In this document: piece after piece, positions 42,700 through 53,400 of the stretch
Layout: each line of letters opens with the position of its first letter
Position numbering within the stretch: the first letter of the stretch is position 1
From: Symbiodinium natans
Lineage: Eukaryota; Sar; Dinophyceae; Suessiales; Symbiodiniaceae
Direction of reading: 5' to 3'
Length of the DNA stretch: 64,000 nt
Assembly: GCA_905221605.1 (NCBI GenBank)
Contig: CAJNDS010002247.1
Span: 124,001-188,000, forward strand
Position numbers and translations under genes: made by a program
The notes under the pieces: generated by a model
What the model was told of the DNA's origin: nothing
What the model saw: only the letters and a program-made list of their open reading frames with translations
Database searches by the model: none

Positions 42700-45080
42700 C
42701 CCACGGACTCAGTACTCGAAGTCGTCAATGAAGTCCCGGTTCACAAGGAAGCACAGAGCTTGTGGGGGAATCGCAAATAGCGACATTGCCAGCTTCTCAA
42801 AACCACCATCATGTAGCCACTGGTGCGACAGCGGTTATTCAAACCGAGGTCATCAGAAGAGGTTCGGATCACGTACTCGTTGTCAAGGACAGACAACCGA
42901 CACTCAATGGCGAAAGGATGTTGCAAGTCAGACTCCCTAGGGGGGATGAAAGATGTGCATATGCCCCATGGTGGTCAGCCAGTGGGGACTTAACAGCAAG
43001 AACAATCAAGGCAAGACCGGCCCAGGGCACTCCATGGTGGTCAGCCAGTGGAGTAGCTCCGAGCTCTGGGTGCTCCATTCACCTTGGCGTACAAGTGCCC
43101 ACCCAGAGAGGTGTCCGCGCCCGGCACAGGGGGCATATGCCCCATGGAGGTCAGCCAGTGGGGACTTAACAGCAAGAACAATCAAAGCAGGACCGGCCCA
43201 GGGCACTCCATGGTGGTCAGCCAGTGGAGTAGCTCCGAGCACAGGGTTCTCCAGTCAACCTGGCGTACAAGTGCCCACCCAGAGAGGTGCCCGCGCACGG
43301 CCAGAGGGGGGGCGAGAGTAGCTGCAGCTACCGATTCCACGGGGAGAGTCCACAGCGAGTTACCAAACCCTTAACGCCACAGGGTTTATAATGACAACGA
43401 GGAACCTCCCAGTCCAGGCATCTCACACAAGGCCACGCAACCTTGGCGCTGGCCTGCGCATCGGCACGCATCAGGTCCCTCCAAACCCAAACCCGCGTAC
43501 GTCAAGGAGATGGGAGGGCTCACATCACATTGGTGCCGAAGTGCAAGGATCTCCATGGTATTGCTACTTTGATCCAATCAGAGCCTTCAGGTAACATCCA
43601 CGCGGGCGGGGAGCCCACTTGCCCTGCCGCAGGCCAAGCTCAGACGAGGGTGACCCTCTAGAGTCTCAAGAGGGCCAGGTTGTTCTACAAGTGGGGAATG
43701 GCTCCCTGCCAAGTCAGCGGGTGCATAATCTCCACGTAGAAGTGTCCACAGCCAGCGCGCCGAACTGCTAGGTCACCCTGTGCACTCAGTACTCGAAATC
43801 GTCGAAGAGGCCGGGAGCACACATGTAGCACCGAGTGCGCAGGTGCGTCGCAAAAGGCGACGTTGCCAGATTCACAAAACCACCATCATGCAGCCACCGA
43901 TGCGAATACATTCAGCACCAGCCAAGGCCGTTCACGAGAAGGTTCACAAGTCCGCCATCACAGGTGGGGCATAGTCGTGCCTTGGCACGGGACGTTGCAG
44001 GTGTCAACCTTCTTGATCCGAAGTATAAAGTTGCCCCATGGTGGTCAGCCAGTGGGGACTTAACGGCAGGAACAAAGGGTAGGACCAGCCCAGAGCACTC
44101 CATGGTGGTCAGCCAGTGGAGCCTCTCCGAGCACAAGGCGCAACGTTCTTTTGACTCACAAGAGTCTTGTCCAGGCGGGGACCCCACCTGCCCCGCAGGA
44201 AGCGGGAGAGTCCCCCAGTCGAAACTTCGCACTCAAGGCCAAGCAACTATCTCCTTGGCCGGTGAGGGTTGAGGGTTCAATAACCAGAATCAGACCCTCC
44301 ATGCCCAAACCGACAGACGTCGGCGAGGAGATGTGAGGGCTCACATCACGCTTGGCCACCTACCGATGGGGAGGTAGTCATGTATGGCTGCTTTGACGCA
44401 AGCAGAGATATACACCCAAGCAGGCAGGGAACCCCGCAGCAACCCAAGCACAGGCGAGAATGGCTCTCGTGAAGGCCAGGTTGTCCACAGGTGCTCGATG
44501 GCACATTGCCAGGGAAGTGGAAACCTGATCTCCGCGTAGAAGTGTCCACAGCCCAGAAGCAGCATCCCCTAGCTGGTCTCTCCCAATTGGCATGACGCCG
44601 TTGTACGACAAGGGGGTGTCACCGTCCAGACGAGAGATGGTCAACACTCAAGTCCGAGGGGTTCACACACGGTCGTAGCACATAGAAGCGGGCAACCTGC
44701 CCACCTAGAGGGGGCAGAGGAAAGGAAGATTGGCCGTTTTACCGATGACAAAGCTGGAACATCCAGGCAGGACCGGTCCAGGGTAGTCCGTGGCAGATGG
44801 CCAGTGGAGCAACCACGAAAGAAAGGCCCCCCGTTCCCACAGGCACACCGCGGGGCCGACCCAGAAGGGTGTTCACAGCTGCAAGCTGTAAGCACACAAA
44901 AGACAAGCACGATCCAATCCGTGGCATAGACCACGAGAGGGTTGCCAAACCAAGAGTATCCCGAGGTAGTCTTGCGGCATGTATCGGCGAGGAGATGTGA
45001 GGGCTCACATCACGCTAGGCAGCATGCCATGAAAGGACTCAATGGTGCGTTCGCATGGCGTCAGTAGGAGCCCTCAGATG
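42700..45080 (-). pseudogene. At least two decayed alpha/beta-hydrolase copies
   Basis: Minus-strand fragments match the 289-aa gene at 54952-55821: LLLGCGHFYAEIRFPLPWQC (~44560-44500) against LLLPGCGHFYVENMHPLPWQG, GSPPAW, and ISSPTS-GLGMEG (~44330) against ISLPTYLMGLGSGG. A second set lies at ~43770-43470 (ISLTYAGLGLEG). Stops and frameshifts are frequent and no copy is intact. Further pieces (~44640-45080) resemble the N-terminal part. The decay predates the duplication, because copy 2 (60.7-63.07 kb) carries the same breaks apart from small indels. Confidence 0.65.
42958..43309 (-). repeat. 176-base tandem duplication
   Basis: Two units starting CATATGCCCCATGG at 42958 and 43134. Within each, CCATGGTGGTCAGCCAGTGG occurs twice (once as CCATGGAGG in the second unit). 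The word recurs at 44036 and 44100. The duplication is also present in copy 2 (60919 onward). Confidence 0.85.
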
Positions 45081-45092
45081 ACAGTTTGCTGT

Positions 45093-45842
45093 CTATTGCC
45101 AGGAGCCATCCCAGTCCGGACGCCGGGAGCGATGGCCAGCTGAGGTGGTATGGGAACGCCTCCCTGTACGGCTGGGCATGACCTGCATTGGAGGCAGCTC
45201 TTGCTCATCAACCCCCCACTCAGGGATACGCATGTATCTTGTCATTGAGGTTTGGGCCGCGAGCCACATCACCCGGACAGCTTCCTGGATTTGCCTGTAC
45301 TGCACAACACCTTCGTCCTTATACTGAAAGGGGAAGGAGGTAACCGCAGCACGCAGGGCCGAAGGATCAGGGTCCTTGGGGGTGCCATGACAGTACATCC
45401 TAAACCAGAAGCTGTTGAGTCGCTGCTTGGTTGGATGTTTGGCTCGCATGAGCCCCTTAATGGCAGCCCAATGAGCAGTGGCTGCGTCATACCACGCATT
45501 TTGGGGACGTTGGGGCCCATGCTTGGTGGGTGTGGTGCTGATCCCTTTCCAATGCGCATCAAAGATGACTGGCAGCCGGAAAGGGGCGGAGACATCCACT
45601 TCTCGCAAAGCTGCAAGGTCAGTGGTTCGCAGCTCCGAGAAGCGCCAATCATTCACCTGTGCCTCGGGTTCGTCCTCCGCGTCTGACATGTCATCCATCG
45701 GGCAGGGAGAGCCTTCGTTAGTTTCGGAAGAGATGCTGACGACCTCCGGCGAGGTTGCTGCAGTGTTCGCTTCCACAGGCGCAGCACAGGGCGAGGAGAG
45801 CAAGCACTCTAGGGGCAACACTCGCCGTAGAAAAACAGCCAT
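45093..45842 (-). CDS. 249-aa unknown protein of the 18-kb unit, copy 1
   Basis: ATG at 45842. The order is a short hydrophobic start (MAVFLRRVLPLECLL), an acidic Ser/Glu-rich stretch (~30-62), then a compact region ~64-205 with NDWRFSELRTTDLAALREV, NAWYDAATAHWAAIKGLM, LNSFWFRMYCHGTPKDPDPS and QYRQIQEAVRVMWLAAQTS, and a basic tail (GRRSHTTSAGHRSRRP). It is rich in Trp and Arg and may be a nucleic-acid-binding or capsid-like protein; this is a guess. The second copy (63078-63842) is nearly identical but has a 12-base in-frame insertion (IPDG) and a 3-base deletion. In-frame indels only suggest recent selection for the protein. Confidence 0.55.
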   Translation of the reverse strand: MAVFLRRVLPLECLLSSPCAAPVEANTAATSPEVVSISSETNEGSPCPMDDMSDAEDEPEAQVNDWRFSELRTTDLAALREVDVSAPFRLPVIFDAHWKGISTTPTKHGPQRPQNAWYDAATAHWAAIKGLMRAKHPTKQRLNSFWFRMYCHGTPKDPDPSALRAAVTSFPFQYKDEGVVQYRQIQEAVRVMWLAAQTSMTRYMRIPEWGVDEQELPPMQVMPSRTGRRSHTTSAGHRSRRPDWDGSWQ

Positions 45843-45906
45843 TCTGTGAGAAGTGTCAGGCCATTCCAAGTTAAAAACTGACCAAAAATGTTCAATGTTT
45901 TGGTTG

Positions 45907-47022
45907 TGTCCAAGCTCGCAAGGAAAGTCGGCCTCTCGCTTTGGACAAAGACGGCTCTCAGCAGCTGGAACCACCAAAAGCCAAGCCTCGAGGGCCTAGC
46001 GAGCCCAGCGGCACCCGCGATCCCAGCGCCCCAGCCTGCGCACCCATCATGCAGAGCAACGCAGTCTCGGTCTGTGATCTCATGTGGCGCGCACTTGCAG
46101 CGGGACATCACTTTGGTAAGAATGTCAAACCTCGGCCCTACATGAACCTGCGTGACTCGCAACACCTCACAACACACTGCCAGCAGCTTCGGGCATATAG
46201 GGCCTATGAGGTGTTTGTGAACGGCATACCGAACCGGCTGCAAGACTCGGCTATGCTGATCGGAATCGCTGACACGCTACTGCATCTGCCTGAAACGTTT
46301 CCGGCAGCGTATTTGAAGGTTTATGACCCTATCATCACGCAGTGCCTTAGATTGTCGGGGGCATTGCAGCATTTCGACCTTGCTGAAATGTTGGATTGCC
46401 CGGTCCCGCAGCTGGACAAAGCAAGGCTTTCGGAGTCCCTGGTGGGGTATGGCTTTCTTACCACAGCGCAGTACATCGCGGATCTTTTCTCTGCGGTGTC
46501 GGACTTGCCGAGTGTCATCAATGCCAGTTTTCCTGCAATGCTCAGCTACGCTGACCCAGATTATTGGCTGGGTGCACTTCTGCTCGCATTCGAGTCCCAC
46601 CAAAAAGGTCCCCTGGAGCGTACGGCAGGGCTGCCCATTGTTATTGGTTTTCCTGAATCTGACAATAAAATTACTGACCTGCAGATCAATGTGCCGCCTG
46701 CAGCCATGGTGGCCTTCTTGGCTGGCCGCGCTTATCGGTGTCCCACGTGCCCTACTACCAAATATGTGATGGACGCGCACAGTGGACTGCCACAAGTCAC
46801 TGGCCAAGCCTCCCAAGAAGCCTTGCAGGCATGGGCCGCAGCTGCTAAGCACACGGACGTGGAAACGGCCAGGCTTGCCCAGCCCAGCCTGAATACGTTC
46901 CTAGGCATCACGCTGCAGGGCACACAGACACTTGTGGGCAAAGGCACTATCAAGAATTTAGGCCGGACCTCCCCCCTGCCCATTTCCTTGACGCCATCCG
47001 GCTTGCTCTTGCGGCCTCGGTG
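45907..47022 (+). other. Inverted segment relative to copy 2
   Basis: Copies 1 and 2 agree up to TGGTTG (45906 / 63906). Copy 2 then continues with the reverse complement of the sequence ending at 47022 in copy 1 (CTTGCTCTTGCGGCCTCGGTG), with only a 2-base difference over the 94 bases visible. Turning this segment round restores the same strand for every ORF of the unit, so the inversion is most likely in copy 1. Confidence 0.8.
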
Positions 47023-47104
47023 CGGGCACAGGCCTGGCGGGGATGGGCGTCAGGCCATGGGGAGGCATAGGGAGATCCGATTTTGGTTCCGTCAGGCCAA
47101 GTGA
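46049..47104 (+). CDS. 351-aa unknown protein, ends rearranged by inversion
   Basis: Plus strand only because of the inversion. The frame is open from the left breakpoint (45908) and the first ATG is at 46049. Protein-like throughout: QSNAVSVCDLMWRALAAGHH, YEVFVNGIPNRLQDSAMLIG, LSESLVGYGFLTTAQYIADLF, AMVAFLAGRAYRCPTCPTTKY (a CPTC pair). The last ~25 codons after 47022 are foreign; the native C-terminus is visible in copy 2 as ...LLLRPRW followed by NIFGQFLTWNG and ...FFYGECCP. The N-terminal part is probably the Pro-rich ORF at 47023-47488. No family is recognised. Confidence 0.5.
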   Translation: MQSNAVSVCDLMWRALAAGHHFGKNVKPRPYMNLRDSQHLTTHCQQLRAYRAYEVFVNGIPNRLQDSAMLIGIADTLLHLPETFPAAYLKVYDPIITQCLRLSGALQHFDLAEMLDCPVPQLDKARLSESLVGYGFLTTAQYIADLFSAVSDLPSVINASFPAMLSYADPDYWLGALLLAFESHQKGPLERTAGLPIVIGFPESDNKITDLQINVPPAAMVAFLAGRAYRCPTCPTTKYVMDAHSGLPQVTGQASQEALQAWAAAAKHTDVETARLAQPSLNTFLGITLQGTQTLVGKGTIKNLGRTSPLPISLTPSGLLLRPRCGHRPGGDGRQAMGRHREIRFWFRQAK

Positions 47105-47488
47105 GTCCGTGGGAGACTTAGCGCAAGGGGGCTGTGACGCCTCAACCGTCCTAATCCCATCCGGAGATGCTGTGTGCGTGGGCCGTGTCCGGGGGCTGGG
47201 TGGACGTCGTACGCCAGGCGGTGGGTCCCTAATGTTGCCGCCACTACGGGGTGGACACGAGGCGGCGCTACCCCCTCCGATCCTGTGATCAACTTCACTA
47301 GAGGGAGTCGTCACACAAGCATCCAGAGCAATAGGACTCGCGGCCGGCACAACCGCAGGCTCTTTCGGTGCAGGCTCCTTCGTCAGTGGTCCTCTCTCCC
47401 GCGTTGGGGTGCCGCAAGGGGTTCGGGAAACGTCCCGTCTAGCTGGCGGAGGCGGGCTGACAGCTGCCGCAATGGAGCCCCGAGCCAT
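47023..47488 (-). CDS. Pro-rich N-terminal part of the inversion-broken gene
   Basis: From the ATG at 47488 the frame reads a Pro/Ala/Ser/Thr-rich sequence (PPPPARRDVSRTPCGTPTRERG, PPGVRRPPSPRTRPT) and runs without a stop to the inversion breakpoint. It overlaps the end of the 2147-aa ORF by 106 bases in another frame. If the inversion is undone, it meets the 351-aa ORF within a base or two of the correct frame, so both are probably one gene. It is low complexity, so a chance ORF is possible. Confidence 0.35.
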
Positions 47489-50400
47489 GGTGTACCCCAC
47501 CGCTCGCCATGGCGCGCGTTTGTGGTAGCCTCGCCTTGGGCTGGCGACTGCTGCGGCGTAGGAACCTCGACTGCAGTAGCAACTACCACGTCGGGACTGT
47601 TACTACCCGCGGGCACAGGGCTGTTTCCCGGAGAGTCCACATCAATCGCAGTTTCGGAGGCAGCCTTACCCGTACGAACAGGTAGGAGGTGAAGACCACG
47701 GGGGGCTCGCAGTATGCCGGCCTTGTGTTCGAAAGCCGGGTCAGCGCGTTGAGCCGATCCCCGCTTGGGCGGCATCCTAATGCTGGTGTCCCCTACCGGC
47801 TGGAAGGGGACACAATACACAGCATTGGGCAGGGGCTCCAGGACGAAGCCGCGCGTTTGCAGACTAACAATGGTGCCCGAGTAGGAGTTGGAGGTGAAAG
47901 AGGGACTCCCCCATCCTTCTTGCTGAAGTGTGCGGTAAAAAACCTCCCGCTTATCTCCCCAGGTGGCCTTCAAAGCCCACGCTTGATGCAGGGGTGGTGT
48001 TCCAAAGAGGTCCAGCCCAACTTTGCGTTCCGCAGGCAGCACGATGCTGGCTACTGTCCGTTCTCGGAAGGCTTGCTTGTGTAATGCCGTTGCAATGCCA
48101 GGGCCATCCATGCTCCACAAGCTGGCTTGTGTGCGCACATATTCAGCGCATTCAATTAGGCCCCCGGTTGCGCAGGCCGCCATTTGGAAGCATGCACCTA
48201 TACCATCAGAGTAGTGCGGTGCCACGAAAACCAAAGCCCCAAGCCCTCTCGTGAAGGAGGAGGTGGCTCGGGCAAACCCTGCCTCGCTACTAAACAGGAA
48301 TCCAGAAGCCCGACATGTCACAAAGACACATATCCCAAATGTGGGGCCAGTGGAGCAGGCCGTGGTGATAGCGCCGAAGAAGCGTTTAAGGGACCCTATG
48401 CGATTCATGAGGAAGGTCCGAAACGTCACAAGGCTCCAAGTGTTGGGCGCGCCAGTCAGCGGGAAGTCTTCCGCGGTTTGGCAGGCTTCAAGTAGGCTCA
48501 TATCGTCATCGCCCAGTGGGTCTGCGGGGAGACTCAACTGCAGCATAAACTTCATTTGGGTAACAATCCTGGCATACTGAGAGACCATCCCGATAGGGGA
48601 GTCAGGATAGACCTGGTGCCCAAAAGTGAGCACAATGTCCGCCAGGACCATGCTGAGGTCGTAGCTTCTGCCTATTTTGGTTTGGGTCTCATCCTGATCT
48701 TGCACCCGTACCCATCGACACGTTTCCATCCACCTGCCTGCAAGGCTACGCAGTGGCCGCCCGAGCAGGTGCTGCATCGTGGGACCTGGTGGCATACGTA
48801 GCCGAGGGACCCTGCCTATCAGCTCGAAGCGGCACGCCTCCGAGTACCGACATGCGTATAGAATGGCAGCAATCTCAGGAGGGAGGCGCATGGATGAACA
48901 GAGCGAGAGGTTGACAGCCGGTCCGACAATGGCCTTCAGCCCGGCGGCCTGCATGACTGTCTCGGCTTGCTTCGGTTTGACGATGCTTATACAGAGAATC
49001 GATTCCAGCATCGAGACCGCTGAGAACAATACCTCAGACGCTCCAGAGGAACGGTGGGGCTTGCCCCAAGAGGGCATCTCGCCTTGTCCCTTTTTCCACG
49101 GGCCGGAACTTTGGGCCGTTTGCCGCAAAAGGGCCGCAGGCAAGGTGGCTGGCGTGTGGAGGTCGGCAGGGACCGCATTGAGGCCACAAATCTTTTGCTC
49201 CAACAACTCCGTGACGAAGTGGTAATTGGGTCGCGATCCTCCAGCGGGCTGTCTGTGGTCGCCAATCATGACATCAAGTGCATGCTTGATGTGCGCCAGA
49301 ATGGTGTTGGAACCAGGCGTGCCCAATTGCTGGGCTTCATCTCGGAGGAGCAACTCAACATCCTTGAGACGGTTAATGAGCTGCGAGTAGGGAAAGCTAA
49401 GCCTTGCCACAATCGTACCATGTGTCGTGGCTACAAGTAGCCCCCGGTACAAATCGTGCACATCAAAAGGGAGCTTATGTGTGTCCTTCTCCTTGTTACC
49501 CGGTATGCGAACGATGCGGCTGCGAACAAATTCATTGCTAGCAGTCGTGAGCCTATCAACCGCTTCGACATAGGCCCGAACCGATTCATTGCCATGAGCG
49601 GTGTACAGGGTGAGCCGGCTCGTCAGGCACGCAAGGAGTACTCCTAGAAACGCGCAGGATCGTGTCTTCCCGCTGCCGGGCGCACCCGTTATGAATACAG
49701 AAGTACGATTAGCGGCCAGGCCGTACGAGCACGCTCCCAGCAGCGCTGCCAGGTGTCCGTCCGCCCCCCAAAAGGTATCACAGAGGCACGTAAGGAAGGC
49801 GGGACCAACCGCGAGCGCAAAGATGCTGGCTCGAGTCCTCGGATCGTGCTCGTTGCTCAACGAGTCATGGGACAGGCGTAGACACTCCGCATGCCACAGC
49901 GCAGGAGTCCGGGCGTCCTCTTGGCCGGGCAGCGGAGAGTCAGGCAGCGTAGCTAACACGCCACTCAGCAGCGTCGGCGTCCATTCTTTGCGATAGGATT
50001 GTTCCTCCGCAAGCCAAAGGTTGAGGAAGCTTTGCAAGGGGTTGGAAGCCCCCGGACCCGCAGTAAGCGATGCCTGCGCAGCTTGCGTTTCGTGCTTGCC
50101 TCTGAAGACTTGGCAGACCTCCGGGTGAATGAGCTGTGCCCATGTGTCGTGCCAGTTCCCTCTCACCACTAGCCCGATAAGGAGGACAAGCACTAAATCT
50201 GTGAGAAAGCCCGGCAACCACTGTGGCTGCCGGATGGCATCAAGAGGCGAGTCTTCTAGCGGAACGCCCAATGCAACATGCTGCCTTTCCCTAGGCATGT
50301 GTAACAGAGCATCCCAAAGCGGGGTAGAGGCTCCTCCGGGCAGAACCTCAAGCTGGCTGACTCTCGGCAGTGAGGGTCGTTGCGCGAATTGGTTGTGCTG

Positions 50401-53400
50401 TTCATCAGTCAAGAGCAGGGCAATGGTTATATTGACTGGCTGCATGGCCTTACTTTCTCCAGGGCCGGTGAAAAGCTTCTTCGGGGCAAGGAGCTCTATA
50501 AACATGCCTGGGTAGGCCACATCCCCCTTGTCTTCTCTCAAGGTAACCAGCAAAGCAGTGCCCTTGGCCGGCACTTTACCAGCGACAGCAAACCACTTTT
50601 TAGCCCAGTCAGGGACATCCGCCAACTCCGGTGTAAGGAGCATGACCGATGCCCTTGGGTAAACTCGATGGAGAAGGCAGATTGGCCATGTATGCGTGCC
50701 GGGCTTTATCGCCACAGGGGCGGCGGCCCGCTTGACCGCAGCTTGCTCTGGGTAGTGATACTGTTCCGAGGGCTCCTCCTCGATTTCTGCTTCCGAGGCC
50801 ATGGCTAAAAACTGATAACCCAGCATGTCAACCAGGCGCTCTAACGACAGGTGGGGGAGCCACATACCCAAAACTAGTTTCATCGTGGGACCAAGTTCAT
50901 GATACGGGGGCGGCAAATCAGCCAGATGCGGCTTGGCATCCGTCAGGAGGACTTGGGTACAGTCAGCACGGAGACTTGCAATGCTCCGGTTCTCAGCGGA
51001 AGGTATCCGGAGAAAAGCCTCCATATCGGGGCGTCTGATTTGCCGTCCCAGCACGGAGTTGATGAAAGTTTTAGACTTATCCGAAAGCTGGACAGAGCCA
51101 CACGCAACCCCCATCAAACCTGCTCGCACTGTGCGATCCATCCGGGGGTCGGCCAAGCCGCAAATCTTTTTAGTCAATTCCTTATGCACATAATCCCCCG
51201 GCGTGAGCTGGAATAGCTCTTCACTGTGGACAAAGTGACCATAAGAGTGTCCACCACTGCCAAGTGACTCAGGTCCAGTGAAGTAGTAGAGACGCGCTCC
51301 CGCGCCAATCGCTTGCGTCCTTGCTGCCTGGCTGGGCCGGAAGATACAAAGCTGGTCGCTCTCATGATGGACAAGACTAACAGCGTGCCGCAATTCCGAA
51401 CCCAGGATATATTGCAGCATGGCCCGTGGCATGGCAACGCCGCCCAAACGTGCCTTGATGTGGACAAAATCGCCCTTGCAGTCAGGAAGCTTTTGGCGCT
51501 CATGCCAAGCGATAGCCACAGCAGCGCCCGTATACGACCCAGCAGAGAAACCCGTAACGCACAGTTTGCACTCGCCAGCTCTACCCGCGGCGAGGCCCAC
51601 ATGCAGAGCGGTCAGCGCAGCAGTATGTGGCATGTGCAAGTGAGCCAGGGCAGGGCACATTGTCAGGGAGGCTTCTACCGAGCTGATTCTAGCACGAACC
51701 GCCGCTGGCAGACCGCATCCTTCGACCTGAGGGTACAGAGCACGTGCCCATAGCTGGGCGGCTTGGGGCAGGAGCAACAATGCATGTGCGGCATTACCGC
51801 TGGTCGAAAGCAACAACGGGCGTTGTGTGTCCTCATATCGGACCTTTTTGCCCTGGTTGTCCCGGACTGTTTCCATTTCTAAGCCAGTGAGTGCATAGGA
51901 ATTGGCTGTGTGAATGATGCTACCCGACACAGTGGGGGGCGTATTCTCGGCCTTCCCATTCATCCCGCTAATGAAGAGCGACCGACATTCCCCTGAGGGG
52001 GTTAGGTGAGGCTTTGGAGGCGGGTACTGGTAGGCAGGAAAGGCAAAGGCTGCCAGGGCTTGTTGCACACGCATGGCTAGTCCATCATCCCAGTATTGAC
52101 TGAGGCCCAACGGCGTGACCTTTATGTCTGCGGCGAAGAGAGGCCACGGCAGATCCGCCTGGGCCAGCCAAGCATGCGCAGCGGCAGCAAGAAGAGCAAG
52201 CGGCCCAGTTGGGGTATTGGGTCGACTGCGCCATTTCGGGGTGGCCCTGCAGGAAGATAGGGCATCTTTCTTCCAAAACATGAGGACCCCAGGGAAGAGC
52301 TGGAGCCGCACTGGTCCACTGCCCTTTTTCCCAACAGAGGCCCACAGAGGGACGGTGTCCCCGTTGCCCCAGACCGACTCGGGTAGAGTAGGCAGCCGTA
52401 CCACACTCCCCCACTGCGGCAAGATGTTTTTGCCTTTGGCACCATATCCATGCACAAAAGGAGGGGGTATAACCTCGGCGTATCGGTTCGCCATGAATAA
52501 GTCAGGACCAGGTAGGATTGCCAAACGGGAGTGCGAGCCGCCGTAACCCATGAGCAAGGGAAGAAATCCCTGTTCATATGGGCCTTGTCCCCATGTTTTG
52601 ACCCCTCTGACCTGCCTGACTGGGGAGGCGCCAAACTGGATGTCTGGCTCTGGCCGGCCAGCAGTAAGGTCGGCCGTTTTCCACGCAACCTCATGTATGT
52701 ATCTTCCTAAAAGTGCCCACGCAAACACAAAGTCAGAGTGCTTGTGAGCAGTGGTTCCGGCAAGAGGGGTGTTGCGTAGACATTGCCGATAATGGATCTG
52801 GTCCAACGGCACCTGCTCATGCATACCAGGCAATGGAGTGGGCACTTCACTGGGCATGATGACTAGCTGCAGGGCTCGGCTCAACGCAGTACCAATTGAG
52901 GTCACCGCACTAGCGACGTTGCCAGGGATGCAGAAGCGAGGGGGCCGGGGATGTTTGCCGTCCGGAGCATTCGGGTAGAAGAGGACCAATCCCCCATTTG
53001 CTTCGAGCTGGTCCTCGGACGAACAAACCATGCCAATTGAGTTTGGCGATCGATCCCCACACGGTATGGACCCGTCCGGCGAGCAACTCCACGGCGAGGC
53101 TGGAAGCGAGCCACAGGGCTGTGTCTCGTCCGTCTCGACTTCCATGCTGCCCAGTGACTCCGTCGAGAGGGTATTGGGCAGTAGATCGAGGACTGCAAAC
53201 CTTCGCAGCTCTTCTGCTTCCCACCTGGCAGTGAACAAGGTGTCATGGTCAAGCAACATCAAGACCACCCCTGGCGCAAGGACTCTGAGGACTGCCAGAA
53301 TTTCGGGCCCCGCCCACGTAAAGTGCACAGAAGCTAGCCCCGCTTCCTTGGTGTTAACCAAGATGGGAAACCACCTCTCCTTAAACGGGCCTTCCCACTG

